Source of the DNA: Ascoidea rubescens DSM 1968
Taxonomy: Eukaryota > Ascomycota > Saccharomycetes > Ascoideales > Ascoideaceae
Assembly (NCBI RefSeq): GCF_001661345.1
Contig: NW_017962924.1
Location: 248,001-312,000, forward strand
Direction of reading: 5' to 3'
Length of the DNA: 64,000 nucleotides
The position numbers and the translations under genes were made by a program. This document shows positions 31,790 to 43,063 of this stretch, piece by piece. A model generated the notes under the pieces. The model had not been told where the DNA came from. It did not search any database and saw only the letters and a list, made by a program, of their open reading frames with translations. Within the stretch, counting starts at the first letter, position 1, and each line of letters begins with the position of its first letter.

Positions 31790-31984
31790 TGTCTAAGAAT
31801 GTTAGGAATTTTTATTTGATTAATTTCAATTTTATATAGCTAGATAATGAACGATATTCACAAGAATTAAAATATTTTTATTTATATTTTTTATTTTTTA
31901 TTTTGTTTTGCTTTATAAGAAAAAAAAGTAATGTTTTTTTAACAGAAGAGAAAATGAAATGTTAAATTGTAAGTTTATAGATTA

Positions 31985-32767
31985 TCATTCTTTTTTAAGA
32001 CCCCATTTAATTCCTAAAAAGCCAGAATTATCAGTTTTTCCAGGTATTCTCACCACTTTTCTCGGTGGAGAAATAATAAAATGTTTATAACCATCAACCT
32101 GTAAAAATAGATAAACATATTCCGGATTGGCAATATCAGTCGACTTGATTTCCAATTGAACATTGCCTATTTTTTCTTCACTTTCCACGTGAAATTTCAT
32201 AAATAATAATTCTTGGTTTGGGTTATTAGGATCTGGTTTTCTGATCGAGGATATTGGTCTATTTCTGGTCCATTTATTTTCGGAAGATTCGCCATATGCT
32301 TTTAATCTTGCACCAGGCTTCATTCTTAATAGTTTTTGACATTCTAGATCATTTTCAACCAAAGTGACTGTTCTGTTAAATACTTGGGTGTCGCCGGAAG
32401 GCAATAGTAGTTCAGTGAATAAGAGATATATCACCATCGAGGTTAAGCCAACTGCACCTAGCACTAGTGTCGTTGTTCCTGCCAATGAAACAGCCGTAAA
32501 AAATTTTGAAGAAAAGGGAATCTTTTTGAATTGATCATCTTCAGTTTTAGGTTTCCTGTCCTTTGTGGTAGCATATAATCTTATAAAGCTCCTGCTGTTT
32601 ATGAAGCAGTTCAATTGAGTGCTGGAATTGACTTTCTTGGAACTCTGATCTAAAAAAAGAGCACGATGGATTCCTCGATGTGTGCAGTAAAATCTGGGAT
32701 TCAAAAGCACAGACTTGCTGGAAAGAGGCCTTATAGAGCTTGCAATGTTGATTAAAGACCTGTTCAT
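31985..32767 (-). CDS. TIM21: Mitochondrial inner-membrane translocase subunit Tim21
   Basis: Tim21 couples the TIM23 presequence translocase to the TOM complex and to respiratory-chain assembly. The 260-residue product has a basic, Ser/Arg-rich presequence (MNRSLINIASSIRPLSSKSV...), one membrane segment around residues 93-118 (TAVSLAGTTTLVLGAVGLTS), and an intermembrane-space domain with FNRTVTLVENDLECQKLL, NRPISS, FHVESEEKIGNVQLE, and PEYVYLFLQVDGYKHFIISP. These match the Tim21 family. The ATG at 32767 gives a typical presequence. An overlapping ORF in another frame is a shadow. Confidence 0.9.
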   Translation of the reverse strand: MNRSLINIASSIRPLSSKSVLLNPRFYCTHRGIHRALFLDQSSKKVNSSTQLNCFINSRSFIRLYATTKDRKPKTEDDQFKKIPFSSKFFTAVSLAGTTTLVLGAVGLTSMVIYLLFTELLLPSGDTQVFNRTVTLVENDLECQKLLRMKPGARLKAYGESSENKWTRNRPISSIRKPDPNNPNQELLFMKFHVESEEKIGNVQLEIKSTDIANPEYVYLFLQVDGYKHFIISPPRKVVRIPGKTDNSGFLGIKWGLKKE

Positions 32768-32903
32768 GATATTTCCACTGTCGCTGGATCAATTGCTGTT
32801 GAATCAACAGTTTCAGCAAAAAAACTCTGATAAAATTTTGTGGATCCACTGGCGCGGTTGGGGTGTGTTCAAAAAAAAGTAGGATTATTAAAATAAAAAT
32901 TTA

Positions 32904-33001
32904 GCTCTTGTGGCCTAGTTGGTAGGGTATCGTTTTCCGGCGCGGGCACGCAACCAACTGGAAAGCAACGAAGATCCAGGGTTCGAGTCCCTGCTAGAGC
33001 T
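32904..33001 (+). tRNA. tRNA-Arg(CCG) with a 25-base intron
   Basis: Starts GCTCTTG and ends CTAGAGC plus a discriminator T, forming an acceptor stem with one T-T mismatch. The D arm begins GGCC, the anticodon stem is TCGTT/AACGA (32930-32934 with 32967-32971), and the T arm is CAGGG-TTCGAGT-CCCTG. The anticodon CCG is at 32937-32939 and decodes CGG. The intron is 32941-32965, inserted one base 3' of the anticodon as expected. Its 3' part (CTGGAAA) can pair with TTTCCGG across the anticodon, the usual anticodon-intron helix. A and B box sequences lie in the D and T arms. The T run at 33005-33009 is the Pol III terminator. Confidence 0.9.
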
Positions 33002-33004
33002 TTA

Positions 33005-33009
33005 TTTTT
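33005..33009 (+). terminator. Pol III terminator of tRNA-Arg
   Basis: Five T's, four bases after the end of the tRNA. Confidence 0.6.
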
Positions 33010-33092
33010 GCTGTGCTGTTTCTGCTGCTTCTGGGATATTGCCATGTTTCGCAAAAAAACTAATGTACATTACACCCTATAGATTATAAAAA

Positions 33093-34265
33093 TTAGTTGT
33101 CACTTGAAACATCAAGGATTTTGTGGCTCTCTCTAGCCATACTGCTGAGAACTCCATCAGCAGCACCATTGGCAGTATTGTTGGTAAAACTCAAGACATT
33201 CTTCAATTCAGAAATTAAATCAAAGCTATTGTCTCTCTCTGAGTTTGCTATCCGAGAAAATCTCTTTTCATTTAATTTTCTTTTCACTTTGTCTTTTTTC
33301 TTGTTTTCTGTAGACTCAATAAACTTTGAAAAAGTTTTAGTTAATTTTATTTTCAATTCCTCTGGTGACAATTGGTTGTTGGAATCATCACTGCTTTCAT
33401 TATCGCCCATTTCTTTGGTTTCATTGTCATAGTCAGTCTCGAATTTTTGAACTGAATAGTTTTCCTTTGGTATCATTAATGTATTGTCACTACTTATTTC
33501 TTTTTCAAAATATGGTTTTAAACTATATGAATTGACATAGTTATCATCAAAACTAACAATTTTTTCTTTGTTTGATGTTTTACTCAATTTATCATGTTCA
33601 TCATTGTTTTTATCTTCAACGATAGATAGTATTGGAAAATGCAATCCATCACTCAATCTTGAATAAGCCCTTCTATGTGGCGGTTTATTATTCTTATTTT
33701 CTTCTGATTTCAACTGGGTTTTGTTTTTTGAAATGTTTTTGTTATTATTACTCAACTTTAAAGGTAATGATAGTCTTTTGTATTTATTGACAATTCTCTT
33801 TTGTGATACCTCGATGTTAATTGGAACTGAATTATTTCTTCGTATTGATATTTTTTTAATTTCATCAATATTAATTCTAAATTGATTTATAAATTCTTTT
33901 AAATCATCATCCAAATCATTGAGATTATTAATAAATTCATTATTATCTTTCAGCTCACAGCTTATGTAGTTTAATTTATAATCGAGGAGTTTTAATCTAT
34001 TTGATAATTGAGAAACTATTTTGGATCTCTCTCTTTGAAAATTTGCATTCAAGCTGTTATTCGTAATATTAACATTATTAGCAATGTTATTATTAGTGTC
34101 AAGATTAACGTTCATACTATCATAGGAAACATTGTTATCTGATAAGCAATTAATATGGTTAAAATTATTCAAGACTAAAAAGCTTTCCATTAGGAAATTT
34201 ACATTGTAGAAGAATTTATAATTTTTATCTAAATTTAAAAATAAAACACAAAGAAAATGATTATA

Positions 34266-34339
<74 letters not shown>

Positions 34340-34737
34340 GGTTGTTTAAATTAGTTTTTTGATTGTTAAATTTATGAGTATCAAAATTAATTAAATTTAA
34401 TAAATTCAAAATATTCTTTAAAAGGTATTGTTCATTTCTTAAGTGATCAAGTTCATTAGTATTATTCTTATCATTTTGATTGGAAATTTGGTTTAAACTA
34501 TTTTGAGAGACATAATTTAAAGTTAATAAACAACAGATATAAAATTTTCTTAACAATTGGAAATTTTTGAAATCATTTTCAATTTTGTTTGTTTTATAAT
34601 TTAAATCATTAAAAAATTTGGAATCAAATTTCAATGTATCAATATTATTATCAATATCAATATCACTATTATTAATATTAGTATTATTAATATTAGTATT
34701 CATATTGTTAATAATATGATTATTGTTGTTGTTGTTG

Positions 34738-34784
<47 letters not shown>

Positions 34785-36062
34785 GTTTATTTGGGATGAT
34801 AAATTAAAAGGTTTTAAAGGAACGTTGTCATTGTAACTAGATAGATGATTGTTATTCATGTTGTAGTAAATTTTTTGTAAAAGATAATTTAAATTATTTA
34901 AATTGATATTATAGGATAATAAAATTTTTAGAAAGAAGAATTGGATATTTTGGTTATTAATGATTAAAGGTAAGATATAGGATTTTATTAAAAAAACCAA
35001 AAAATTGTTTGATAGCTGGATATTATTGAATAATATATTGAATAGATTGTTATATTGATTAATGTTATTAAATTGAGTTGCATTTGGAGTTGAAAAATTT
35101 GGGGGTAAAATTGGGGATTGAAATATAAGATTTTTGAAGAAATTGATTGAGTTTGAAAAGTTTATATCGAATAACTGATTTATTATAATAAAATTATCGA
35201 GTTTATTAGAATTTGATTGGAAGAAGGATAAATTTGAGTTATGATTATGAGAAAAGTAAATTTTGTATAAAAGCAATAGAATTAAGAATAGTATGTTAAG
35301 ATTTTTTTTAGTTTTAGTTTTAGTTTGATTATTGTTATTTTTATTTATTTTAAGTAATGATTTTTTCAAATAAATAAATAGGTTTGAAAAAAGAATTAAA
35401 TAATTTGGGTTTAATAAGATTAGGTTATTATTATTTTTATTATTTTTATTATTTTTATTATTTTTATTATTTTTATTATTTTTATTATTTTTATTATTTT
35501 TATTATTATTATTATTATTATTTGAATATTTTGAATATTTTGAAATTTTTTTATTTTGAAGGGAAATTGAATTGGTTAGTAAAGAAGAATTTGTTCTCTT
35601 TTTGAATAATTGAACATTTTTCTTAAATAAAGAAATGAAGATTTTGTTATCTAATAAATTTGAAGAGATGATGTTATAATTTAGAAATTCGATAAAGGAG
35701 TTTAAATTTTTATTGAAGGATTTCAGATTTAGAGATAAATTTGATATAATTTTTTTGATTTTAGGTGGATTTAGGTTGTGGATGGGGATGTTAATATTAG
35801 CAACAGTGGTAGTGATGTTATTGGTATTAGTAGAAGAAGAGATAGAAGGGTTGATGTTGTGGTTAATAAAAATTGGTTTTAATTGAGAGGAGTCAGTGAA
35901 TATGGAGGAATTTAGAGAGGAAGAGCGATGATAGTGGTGGTTGTTTGAGAGGTAATCCTTTGGATACATAAAGACATGATTATCATCTATGCCCCAGTCA
36001 GAGATACTATTTGTATTTGAGGTGGTTGAGCTGATGTTATCGATTCTATCGAATTTGTTCAT
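33093..36062 (-). CDS. INP2: Probable Inp2, peroxisomal Myo2 receptor (Asn-rich)
   Basis: Probable Inp2, the peroxisomal membrane protein that binds class V myosin Myo2 and moves peroxisomes into the bud. Ordered similarities to Inp2 are visible: a start segment DWGIDDNHVF, FIEFLNYNIISSNLLDNKIF (vezatin-like), YLILFSNLFIYLKKSLL, a hydrophobic helix NILFLILLLLYKIYF, the distinctive LLRKFYICCLLTLNYVSQNSL, and C-terminal EELKIKLTKTF... plus SFDLISELKNVLSF. It is 989 residues, longer than the 705 of S. cerevisiae, mainly because of three Asn-rich runs in AAT/AAC codons (complementing 34270-34340, 34727-34785 and 35425-35520). The assignment rests on short recalled blocks, so an alternative coiled-coil or mitochondrial-distribution protein is possible. 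Confidence 0.65.
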
Positions 36063-37084
36063 TTTAGGGGAGAGAGGAGAGTAGGAGTAAGAGTAAAAAA
36101 AGAAGCTTTAAGGAATGAATAGAAGATATTGAAGGAATGAATAGTGGATATTTGGGGAGAAAAATATGAAATGAGAGTGGGTTTTAGGATTGTGATTTAT
36201 AACGAGGAAGAATAAGATATAAACTTGCAAAACTAGGCAAGAATAAATTGGATTAGGATTGAATTTGGATTGATTTGATCGAAATTAGTGTAAAGAGAAG
36301 ATTTTTTTTTAAAAAAACGAAAGTATGGTAAGAAGCGAAGAAATTAGTAATACATAATAAGAAGTGCAATGGAATGAAGATGAGATGGGATGCGATGGAG
36401 TGGGCAAAGAGGTTATTGAAGGTGGTATTAATAGGAGCAGCAGGAGCAGAGGGATATGGGTATTGGTGAAGAAGAGAGAGAGTTGTTTGTGAGTAACGAA
36501 GAGGCAGTTAGAGAAAAGCCTGAAAAAAAAGGACGAGGAATAAAAAGTGTTTTGGGTAAAAAGACGAGAGGAAAGTGATTGAAACCCACAAAAAGAGAGA
36601 TGATAACTCGTTGATAGCTCGAAGAATGCAGAGGATGGACTAAACAGGAGAATGGACTCATGAAGCGAAGGAGATGGGATATCATAGAGATCATATCAGA
36701 GAGATCATATTAGAGAGATCATCACATTTGAGAGAAGAGGTGTGGATAGTTGGCCTTCAGATAAGCAGATAATAAATAATAAGTGAGTCGAAGAGCAAAA
36801 GTTACTCGATATTTGCATTGGGTTGAGCAGTGGTTGGTCTTTCTCAATTCGAGCAGTAGTGTGATTGGTAGAAGAGATCAAATTAACAATTAAACAATTA
36901 AACAATTAACTAAGGTGAAATGTAGTAAGAAGTACATAGTATATAGTATATAGATGTGATATAGTATATAAGTATATAGTGTATAAGAGTGTATAATGTA
37001 GAAAAGTGTATGTATCAGATGTATAATATAGTGGATCTAATTAGAATACATTTAAAGAAATAGTATAAGATGTAAGAGAGGTGC
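36063..37084. promoter_or_regulatory. INP2 upstream region with short tandem repeats
   Basis: 1.0 kb between LST7 (3' end) and INP2 (5' end), purine-rich on the plus strand to about 36720. A 14-base unit (AGAGAGATCATATT and variants) is repeated three times at about 36685-36724. A TATAGTATA-rich repeat lies at 36935-37000. No gene recognised. Confidence 0.45.
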
Positions 37085-38029
37085 TTATTTGGAGTTGAAC
37101 AAGAGGTTGTCGAGGTCTTTGTAGTAGCTGTAACTGCCATTGTCTTTGTTATTGTCGTTATTGTCGTTATTGTCGTTATTGTTCTCATTGCTTTTATTGT
37201 TCTTGTTGTTCTTGCTGATGATGCTCATCCGTAGGTCAGACTTGTAGAGGTCGTTGAGCAAAATAGAGGCAAACTTGTGGATCTTAATGAAAATGTCATT
37301 ATCGTCGACGATCTCAGTCAAATTGAACCCATTCTTGTTGTTGGTATTCAAGTCGTAATTGTTGTAAAGAAAGAGGTTTTTATTTTTCAAGTATTTCAAG
37401 GTGGAAGACGAGCCATTTTTCTTGAAGATCTTTTCGTTCTCAAAATAGGCTCTTTTCTGGCACAAGTTGTAGATTAGCTGATTTAGTTTCTTGAAGATGA
37501 GATTGTAGTTGACAAGTAGGTTGTTGAAATTGTTGGAGATTAGAGAGATTTGGTAGTTCTTGATCTGGCCTCTGCTCTGAAACTCGTTGATTTTGAACTT
37601 GAGAGTGATGGAGTAGAAGAAGTTGGAGTTGCCTATGATAATCAACTTGGGGTCGTTGGAGTTGATGTTCTCCTGGTGAATCAACTTTTTGTTCAACTGG
37701 TTGAGCTTCTTCTGCAAGAAAAAGGATTTGGGGAGCTGGCTGGAGAGAAAGACTCTGTTGGCGTTCAAGCTCTTGTCGTTGGTCAAGCAGATGTTGTTGT
37801 TGTCGTCCGAGACCTTGAACTTGCAGGAGTTGCAGTAGCTGGTATGGTTGGTGTAGATGTTCTGCAACTCCTTGAAGTTGATAATCTGGTTGTACAAGCG
37901 AGGGTCGTTGTTGGAGGCAGCATTCACAGCATCAGGAACATGGAAGGAGTGGGTCACCATGATGATCTTGGGCCCATGGAGCTCGCAGAAATGGCTGAGC
38001 ATGAAGATGTAGTTTGTATCAGGCTCCAT
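37085..38029 (-). CDS. LST7: Lst7, yeast folliculin homologue (longin domain)
   Basis: Lst7 pairs with Lst4 as the yeast folliculin/FNIP-type complex, a GAP for Gtr2 in TORC1 amino-acid signalling at the vacuole. The diagnostic start of folliculin proteins, FCELHGPKIIMVTHSF, lies 14 residues after the ATG at 38029; human folliculin begins similarly. Further family features are a Cys pair pattern (SYCNSCKF), FLSSQLPKSFF, and a longin-like strand (FFYSITLKFKI). The open frame continues upstream to an ATG at 38212, adding 61 residues that look unrelated, are GC-richer and overlap a CACGTG element, so I prefer 38029. The C terminus is Asn/Asp-rich. No DENN domain is visible, as in yeast Lst7. Confidence 0.78.
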   Translation of the reverse strand: MEPDTNYIFMLSHFCELHGPKIIMVTHSFHVPDAVNAASNNDPRLYNQIINFKELQNIYTNHTSYCNSCKFKVSDDNNNICLTNDKSLNANRVFLSSQLPKSFFLQKKLNQLNKKLIHQENINSNDPKLIIIGNSNFFYSITLKFKINEFQSRGQIKNYQISLISNNFNNLLVNYNLIFKKLNQLIYNLCQKRAYFENEKIFKKNGSSSTLKYLKNKNLFLYNNYDLNTNNKNGFNLTEIVDDNDIFIKIHKFASILLNDLYKSDLRMSIISKNNKNNKSNENNNDNNDNNDNNKDNGSYSYYKDLDNLLFNSK

Positions 38030-39246
38030 TACCACTTCCACTGCAGACTCAGCAGCATTATCTTCGTTTCTTCCATGGTGAAGCTGCTGCCGGAACAAAA
38101 AGAAGCAAAGCTTCTTATCACCAATGAGACTCGGTGCGTTTAGCACGTGCAGTTTTACGCCCGTCACGCTCACCACACGCCCACCACACGCACATTTGCT
38201 GAAAAAGGACATGCCGTAATAGGCATTTCCAGAATAATCTACCAGACATAGTTTCCCAAAGGGGCATGTGTCACGGTGGTCTATAAATAGTTTTATCAGT
38301 ATTAAACATATTAAATGTATTATTAAATGTATTAAAGGTATTAAACATATTAAGCATATTAAGCATATTAAACATTAAACATATCAAACGTATCAAATGT
38401 ATCAAATGTATCGAAACCACTGAATATGTAATTGTCTTACATTTTCATTTACAATTACATTACAACCAAAACTACAGGTAGACTCACTTCGATCGCCGAT
38501 TATCTGATCTCTGCTCTTCTTTTTACTCGCCCAGCATTCATCGAAATATTCTTCTCTCACATCTTATACACACATCTCGCTTTAATTACTTTTCTTTGTA
38601 ATCATGTTCTCTCTTTTCCAACTCTTTTCAATTTTCTTGGATTCCAAATCATATTTACATTTCCTCTTTTCCACCATGGCTGTGCAACTTTCGATCTTGT
38701 GCTTTTTCTTTTTCTGCACCATTGATAATTGACCTGTATGATCCATTTAAACTCTTCAAACTATATCTAAATATCTCATACTTCCTCATAACCTATTCAT
38801 TACATTCATTGCATTTATTGGTTATACTATTTTGCTTCAATTATACTACTTTCATTACTTATTTGGGTTCTTTTTTTCTTTTTTTTTTAACTCTTATCCA
38901 CCATATCTTTTAATATTTAAATCATTTCTTTTGTCCAGTTTTTTTACTCTAAAAAAATTAATGTTTAATATATTTACACCAATCTATATTCAAATTATAC
39001 TATTCTTTCCTTTACTCGTTTCTTTTTTTTTTTCTTTTTCCATTTTCCATTTTTTATCTTTCATTTTTCATTTTTCATTTTTCATTTTTCATTTTTTGTT
39101 TCATAATTTAATACATTTTAACAAAATTCAATACCCACTTTTCAACAATAAAGATATATATTAATATAATTGAATTTCCAGTTTCAATTATTACTTCCAA
39201 TATTGTCAACTTGATCTTTATTCATTATCATTCATCAATCTCTAAA
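38030..39246. promoter_or_regulatory. Divergent promoter of LST7 and the GH76 gene
   Basis: 1.2 kb. CACGTG at 38144-38149. A degenerate 9-10 base tandem repeat (ATTAAACAT, ATTAAGCAT, ATCAAATGT variants) runs from about 38300 to 38413. Pyrimidine-rich DNA continues to 39150, including TCATTTT repeats at 39060-39097. The hydrophobic open frames here are artefacts of the T-rich strand. Confidence 0.45.
38300..38413. repeat. Degenerate 9-10 bp tandem repeat
   Basis: About a dozen copies of a TATTAAACA/TATTAAGCA/TATCAAATG-type unit, about 114 bases, in the LST7/GH76 intergenic region. Unit changes look progressive from left to right. Confidence 0.7.
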
Positions 39247-40824
39247 ATGATCTTATCTCGATTCTCTCCCTTTATCTACCATTCTTTCTTTTTATTCTTG
39301 TTATTAATCCCATTATCATCCTCTGCTCTTCCACTAAATCTTCGTCCCATTCATCAATTTCAAAACATTCATACCAACATTAATAATAAAACCAATTATA
39401 ACCATTCTCATAAGAAATATTTGCAGAAAAGAGATCCTTTAACTATCACTTTAACTAAAGTGGAAGTAGTAACTCATTTTATAGTAACTCAACAAGTTTC
39501 CCAATCTTTAGAAATTAACAACTTATCACAATCCCCATCTTCTTTATCATCTTCTTTACCATCTTCTTTATCGACTCTCTCTTCAGCTTCAATTTCATCA
39601 ACTCTCTCATCAGCATCACCTTCTTCCACTTATGTCTCAGAGGAAGCCTCTCTCAATTCTCACATAAACATAGATCCAGCTCAAGAGGGTGCAAACATTA
39701 TCCATAAACTTTGGCAACGATTCTGGGACGACTCAACCTCCCAATTCTTATCTGATCCAACTTGTAGTGACCAAAGATCTACTCACGTAGTCTGGGACAC
39801 AACCGTAACATTTCAAGCTATAGCCGATGCTGAAATCCTATTCCCAACCCAATTCTCTTCTCATTTATCGTTGGTCTATAACAGATTGCAAAATTATAAA
39901 AACTCTCAGCTAAACGTCTATTCAGCTTCAACTAATAAAGATCTAGACATCTATTTAGACGACAACGCCCAAATTGCTTCCGCCTTCATAACTGCTTTCG
40001 AAGCGACTAACAATGAAACCTACCTCAATGATGCTATAACAATAGTAAACTTCCTATCTTCAAATTGGGATACCCAATATAATGGTGGGGTTTACTGGAA
40101 ATACCAACATGCTTACAGAGCTTCTATCTCCACTTCGGAATCTGCCCTAGCTGCTCTAAGAATTTATCGTTATACTGGTAACCAAACCTTTCTAGATTTC
40201 GGTGCTAAATGTATGGACTGGATTCTTGAAACTTTGTTAGATCCTTCTGACAATTTGATTTATGATGGCATAACTGCAGAAACAACCAATAAAGGTAAAT
40301 TGTCCTACCATGTAGGCACTGCTTTGTCTGCTACCTCGTACCTTCATAGAATAACTGGTCTATCGAAATGGCAACAATATTCTGAAATTTTGTCTTATGC
40401 TGCAACTTCAAGGGAAACTGCAATCTATTATAGAGACTTGCCTCAATTAGATAAAAGGTTTTGGAACAATCCGTTAAAATATTCAGAACTATTGTTTGAG
40501 GGATTAGCTGAATATCTTCTCTTCAGTAACCCAACCGATTACCAAGTTAAAAATGAGCTCTTAAGAGAGGCAAGATACATATATAAATGGCTCAAATCCG
40601 ACGATGATGGTCTATATTTCCAAACAACCCAGCTAAACAAATTAACTCAAGATATCTTTGATGAAATGTGTGTTGTATTTGAAACTGACATCTTTGAATA
40701 TGATCCTGATCCATCTGAATATTGTGATGGTGATACCTCAAATCCAATTAAAAGAACTTTGTTAGCAACTGCTGCTGCTGCAAGAATCTTCTTGCAAACC
40801 AGTTTAGTTACAGCAATAATTTAG
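39247..40824 (+). CDS. Secreted GH76 protein (alpha-1,6-mannanase-like)
   Basis: Secreted protein with a glycoside hydrolase family 76 domain, the fold of endo-alpha-1,6-mannanases and of the wall proteins Dfg5/Dcw1. I start at the ATG at 39247, giving 525 residues, because the upstream codon at 39211 is TTG. Visible parts are a signal peptide (MILSRFSPFIYHSFFLFLLLI...), a pro-region ending in a Kex2 site (YLQKR before DPLTIT), a TKVEVVTHFIVTQQV motif, a Ser-rich stalk (about residues 85-135) and the GH76 domain with WDTTVTFQAIADAE, the Asp-Asp pair in YLDDNAQIASAFI, NGGVYWKYQHAYR and a repeated (alpha/alpha)6 pattern. No GPI signal is evident. It is not Dfg5/Dcw1 itself. The fungal mannan backbone is the likely substrate. 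Confidence 0.82.
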   Translation: MILSRFSPFIYHSFFLFLLLIPLSSSALPLNLRPIHQFQNIHTNINNKTNYNHSHKKYLQKRDPLTITLTKVEVVTHFIVTQQVSQSLEINNLSQSPSSLSSSLPSSLSTLSSASISSTLSSASPSSTYVSEEASLNSHINIDPAQEGANIIHKLWQRFWDDSTSQFLSDPTCSDQRSTHVVWDTTVTFQAIADAEILFPTQFSSHLSLVYNRLQNYKNSQLNVYSASTNKDLDIYLDDNAQIASAFITAFEATNNETYLNDAITIVNFLSSNWDTQYNGGVYWKYQHAYRASISTSESALAALRIYRYTGNQTFLDFGAKCMDWILETLLDPSDNLIYDGITAETTNKGKLSYHVGTALSATSYLHRITGLSKWQQYSEILSYAATSRETAIYYRDLPQLDKRFWNNPLKYSELLFEGLAEYLLFSNPTDYQVKNELLREARYIYKWLKSDDDGLYFQTTQLNKLTQDIFDEMCVVFETDIFEYDPDPSEYCDGDTSNPIKRTLLATAAAARIFLQTSLVTAII

Positions 40825-41827
40825 TTTTACATCTAAAACACTGCAAAATAACAATCAATTTCCTGATTTGTATTTCTTTTTGTTTATTTTCAAGCTATTC
40901 TCAACCCTTTTGCTATTTTTTTCTGTTTTGCTATTTTGCTTCTCCATTTTCACTTATTCTTATCTTTTCGTTTCCCTCTTATTGAACAATTTACTTGCTT
41001 TTTTCATACAAATCTCTCTCTAGTTTAAAACCCTTTTGTAATATATTATTGCCTAATTCAACGTAATGATAATCATCATCATCATCATTATTGTCACTGT
41101 AATTCTAATTGCAACTGTTACAAAAATCGTAGGCAAGCAATGAACTCAGTTGACGCAATAAACTTTTTAGTTTTTTTCCAACACATTGCCTTTATTTTTC
41201 ACTCCCTGAAATTGTCTGACTTCTTTAGCATTTTAGAACTATTCACTGATTTCAAGCTGAATGATTATGATTAAAAACAATTTAGACGTTCTTAGGTTTT
41301 CTTGTGATTCAGTAACAATTATAGAATTTCCAGCAAACGAAAGTTGGCTGTACTGGTATTGCATTTCTATGCTATGCTTGACTATGGTGATGATATAACT
41401 ATTGTAGCCTCTAAATAATAAAGGTCAACTTGTGCTCAACAGCAAAGTCTAATTAGATCAGTCCCTATTGATCTCTATCATCCACCTATATTCAGTCTTT
41501 CAGTCTCTTGTCGACGACTGCCACTGGTAGCACATTCAGCCTTCAGTAGCAATCTTGCTCTCAATAGGGTTTCAGCCCAAAGCAATCCTCTACTCGACTT
41601 GGAATTGTGAGTAAGCAGATCATCCAGATGCTTTTTATTTCAATGCAAAGGCTCAGCAAAACAATTCACTCAGAAACAGTATAAAAGATAATCAGAGGTA
41701 GCTGTTTTGTAGAGCAGTTGTTGTTCTTCCACACACAGTAATCACATCTTACAATCAATCGAATTTTATCCTCTGATTAAATTATACTCCAACTAGATCT
41801 CACTCTTATTAACTTATACTCTTCACA
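40825..41827. other. Intergenic between GH76 and PMP3
   Basis: 1.0 kb; no gene. A TCA/ATC-type trinucleotide repeat is at about 41066-41090. A TATAAAAG at 41680-41687 lies 141 bases before the PMP3 ATG and is a good TATA box. Confidence 0.45.
41680..41687 (+). promoter_or_regulatory. TATA box of PMP3
   Basis: TATAAAAG followed by a leader rich in C, T and A up to the ATG at 41828. Assigned by position. Confidence 0.5.
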
Positions 41828-42133
41828 ATGGCTGTAACTTGTTCTGACATCTTCAAGATCATTCTTGGTAAGTAATTTTTGTTATACTGCACAGCAATTG
41901 CAAAATCGTTGACAATATCTCCTGGACTCCTGTCTCATTCAATAACTGCAATGGAACACAATTGATATTGAAGCACACAACTAACACACTCTTCTACAGC
42001 TATTATTTTACCACCTCTTGGTGTATTCCTCGAAAGAGGTTGTCATGTTGATTTGCTTATCAACATCTGTTTGACCATTCTTGGTTATATTCCTGGTATT
42101 ATACATGCTCTCTATATCATATTCAAGTATTAG
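41828..42133 (+). CDS. PMP3: Pmp3/Sna-type small plasma-membrane proteolipid, two exons
   Basis: Small two-helix hydrophobic protein of the Pmp3/UPF0057 family, which affects plasma-membrane potential and salt tolerance. The gene is split and too short for an ORF scan: exon 1 is 41828-41867, exon 2 is 42000-42133, giving 57 residues. Exon 1 encodes MAVTCSDIFKIIL and part of the next codon; exon 2 continues AIILPPLGVFLERGCHVDLL then INICLTILGYIPGIIHALYI. The family signature LPPLGVFLERGC and LTILGYIPGIIHALYII are unmistakable. The 132-base intron has a GTAAGT donor, AACTAAC branch site at 41979-41985 and TACAG acceptor. It could be PMP3 or one of the SNA paralogues; the lack of a C-terminal extension favours Pmp3. 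Confidence 0.92.
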
Positions 42134-42463
42134 TGTGAATAGCACTTGATGTATTCTAACAACTGGTATTGTTCTTTTTATCGCTTAGTTTTTTCTTTAT
42201 TTTTGTTAGCTTTTTTTTCCTGGTTTTTTGGGTATTTTTTATCTTGCTTTGAGATTAATTGTCTTAATTTTATCTATACTTTAAGACTTGAGAAATAATC
42301 TTTTTCTACAAATAAATATCAATTTTTATTGTTTATTAATAAGTCCTCATGTAGCCTATAATTGATCTACTTTGATCTCTTTCAATTGAAAATTGCGAGA
42401 CTGGAAATTTGTTTACTAAAAATACACTTTTGGAATCATTGATTGTTCACTAAAACTATAAAA
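42134..42463. other. Convergent spacer PMP3/IES1
   Basis: T-rich 330 bases holding both 3' ends. Nothing else recognised. Confidence 0.4.
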
Positions 42464-43020
42464 CTATATATCAATTGAAAATTTATTTATTGTCATACCA
42501 TCTTGCTCAATGCTGATTCTTACAGGAAGTTTGATGCCCTTAAAACCATTGTCATCATCGGTATTATTCTTATTCTTATTTTGAATATTAATGTTTCTAA
42601 TGGACTCCTCAAAATCTTTTTTTACTTTTTTTTTATATTTTTCATTATACTTATTATACACATCTTTCATTTTGTTTGAAAATTCGCCATAATCAAATAT
42701 TCTATTATTGTCAATATAATCGGTTTCATCGTCATTATTATTCTCTCCCACTTCCTCGCTGGTATTGATATATTTAAACTCTTTATTTGCAAAATATTTC
42801 AAATTTCCATCTAAAGTTCTCTTTAAATAAAACTTTCTTTGTTTTTTATCCAAAACTTCCCTGAAAACTCGATCTAATTTACGATTTTTGCGTCCATCAA
42901 GAAACTGTAGTGTAGTTTCACCCTTTTCATTTATCACCAGTCCATCCTTATCTACTCTTATATTTTCATTGTGTTTGGTTCTATGATAAGTACTTTTTTT
43001 ATGATCATTCTTTCTAGAAC

Positions 43021-43063
<43 letters not shown>

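Noticed and set aside
35384-35605. Tyr/Phe-repeat plus-strand frame
   Set aside because: Antisense shadow of the Asn run of INP2.
38300-38413. CRISPR-like or satellite array
   Set aside because: Units are 9-10 bases without spacers, so it is a simple degenerate tandem repeat.
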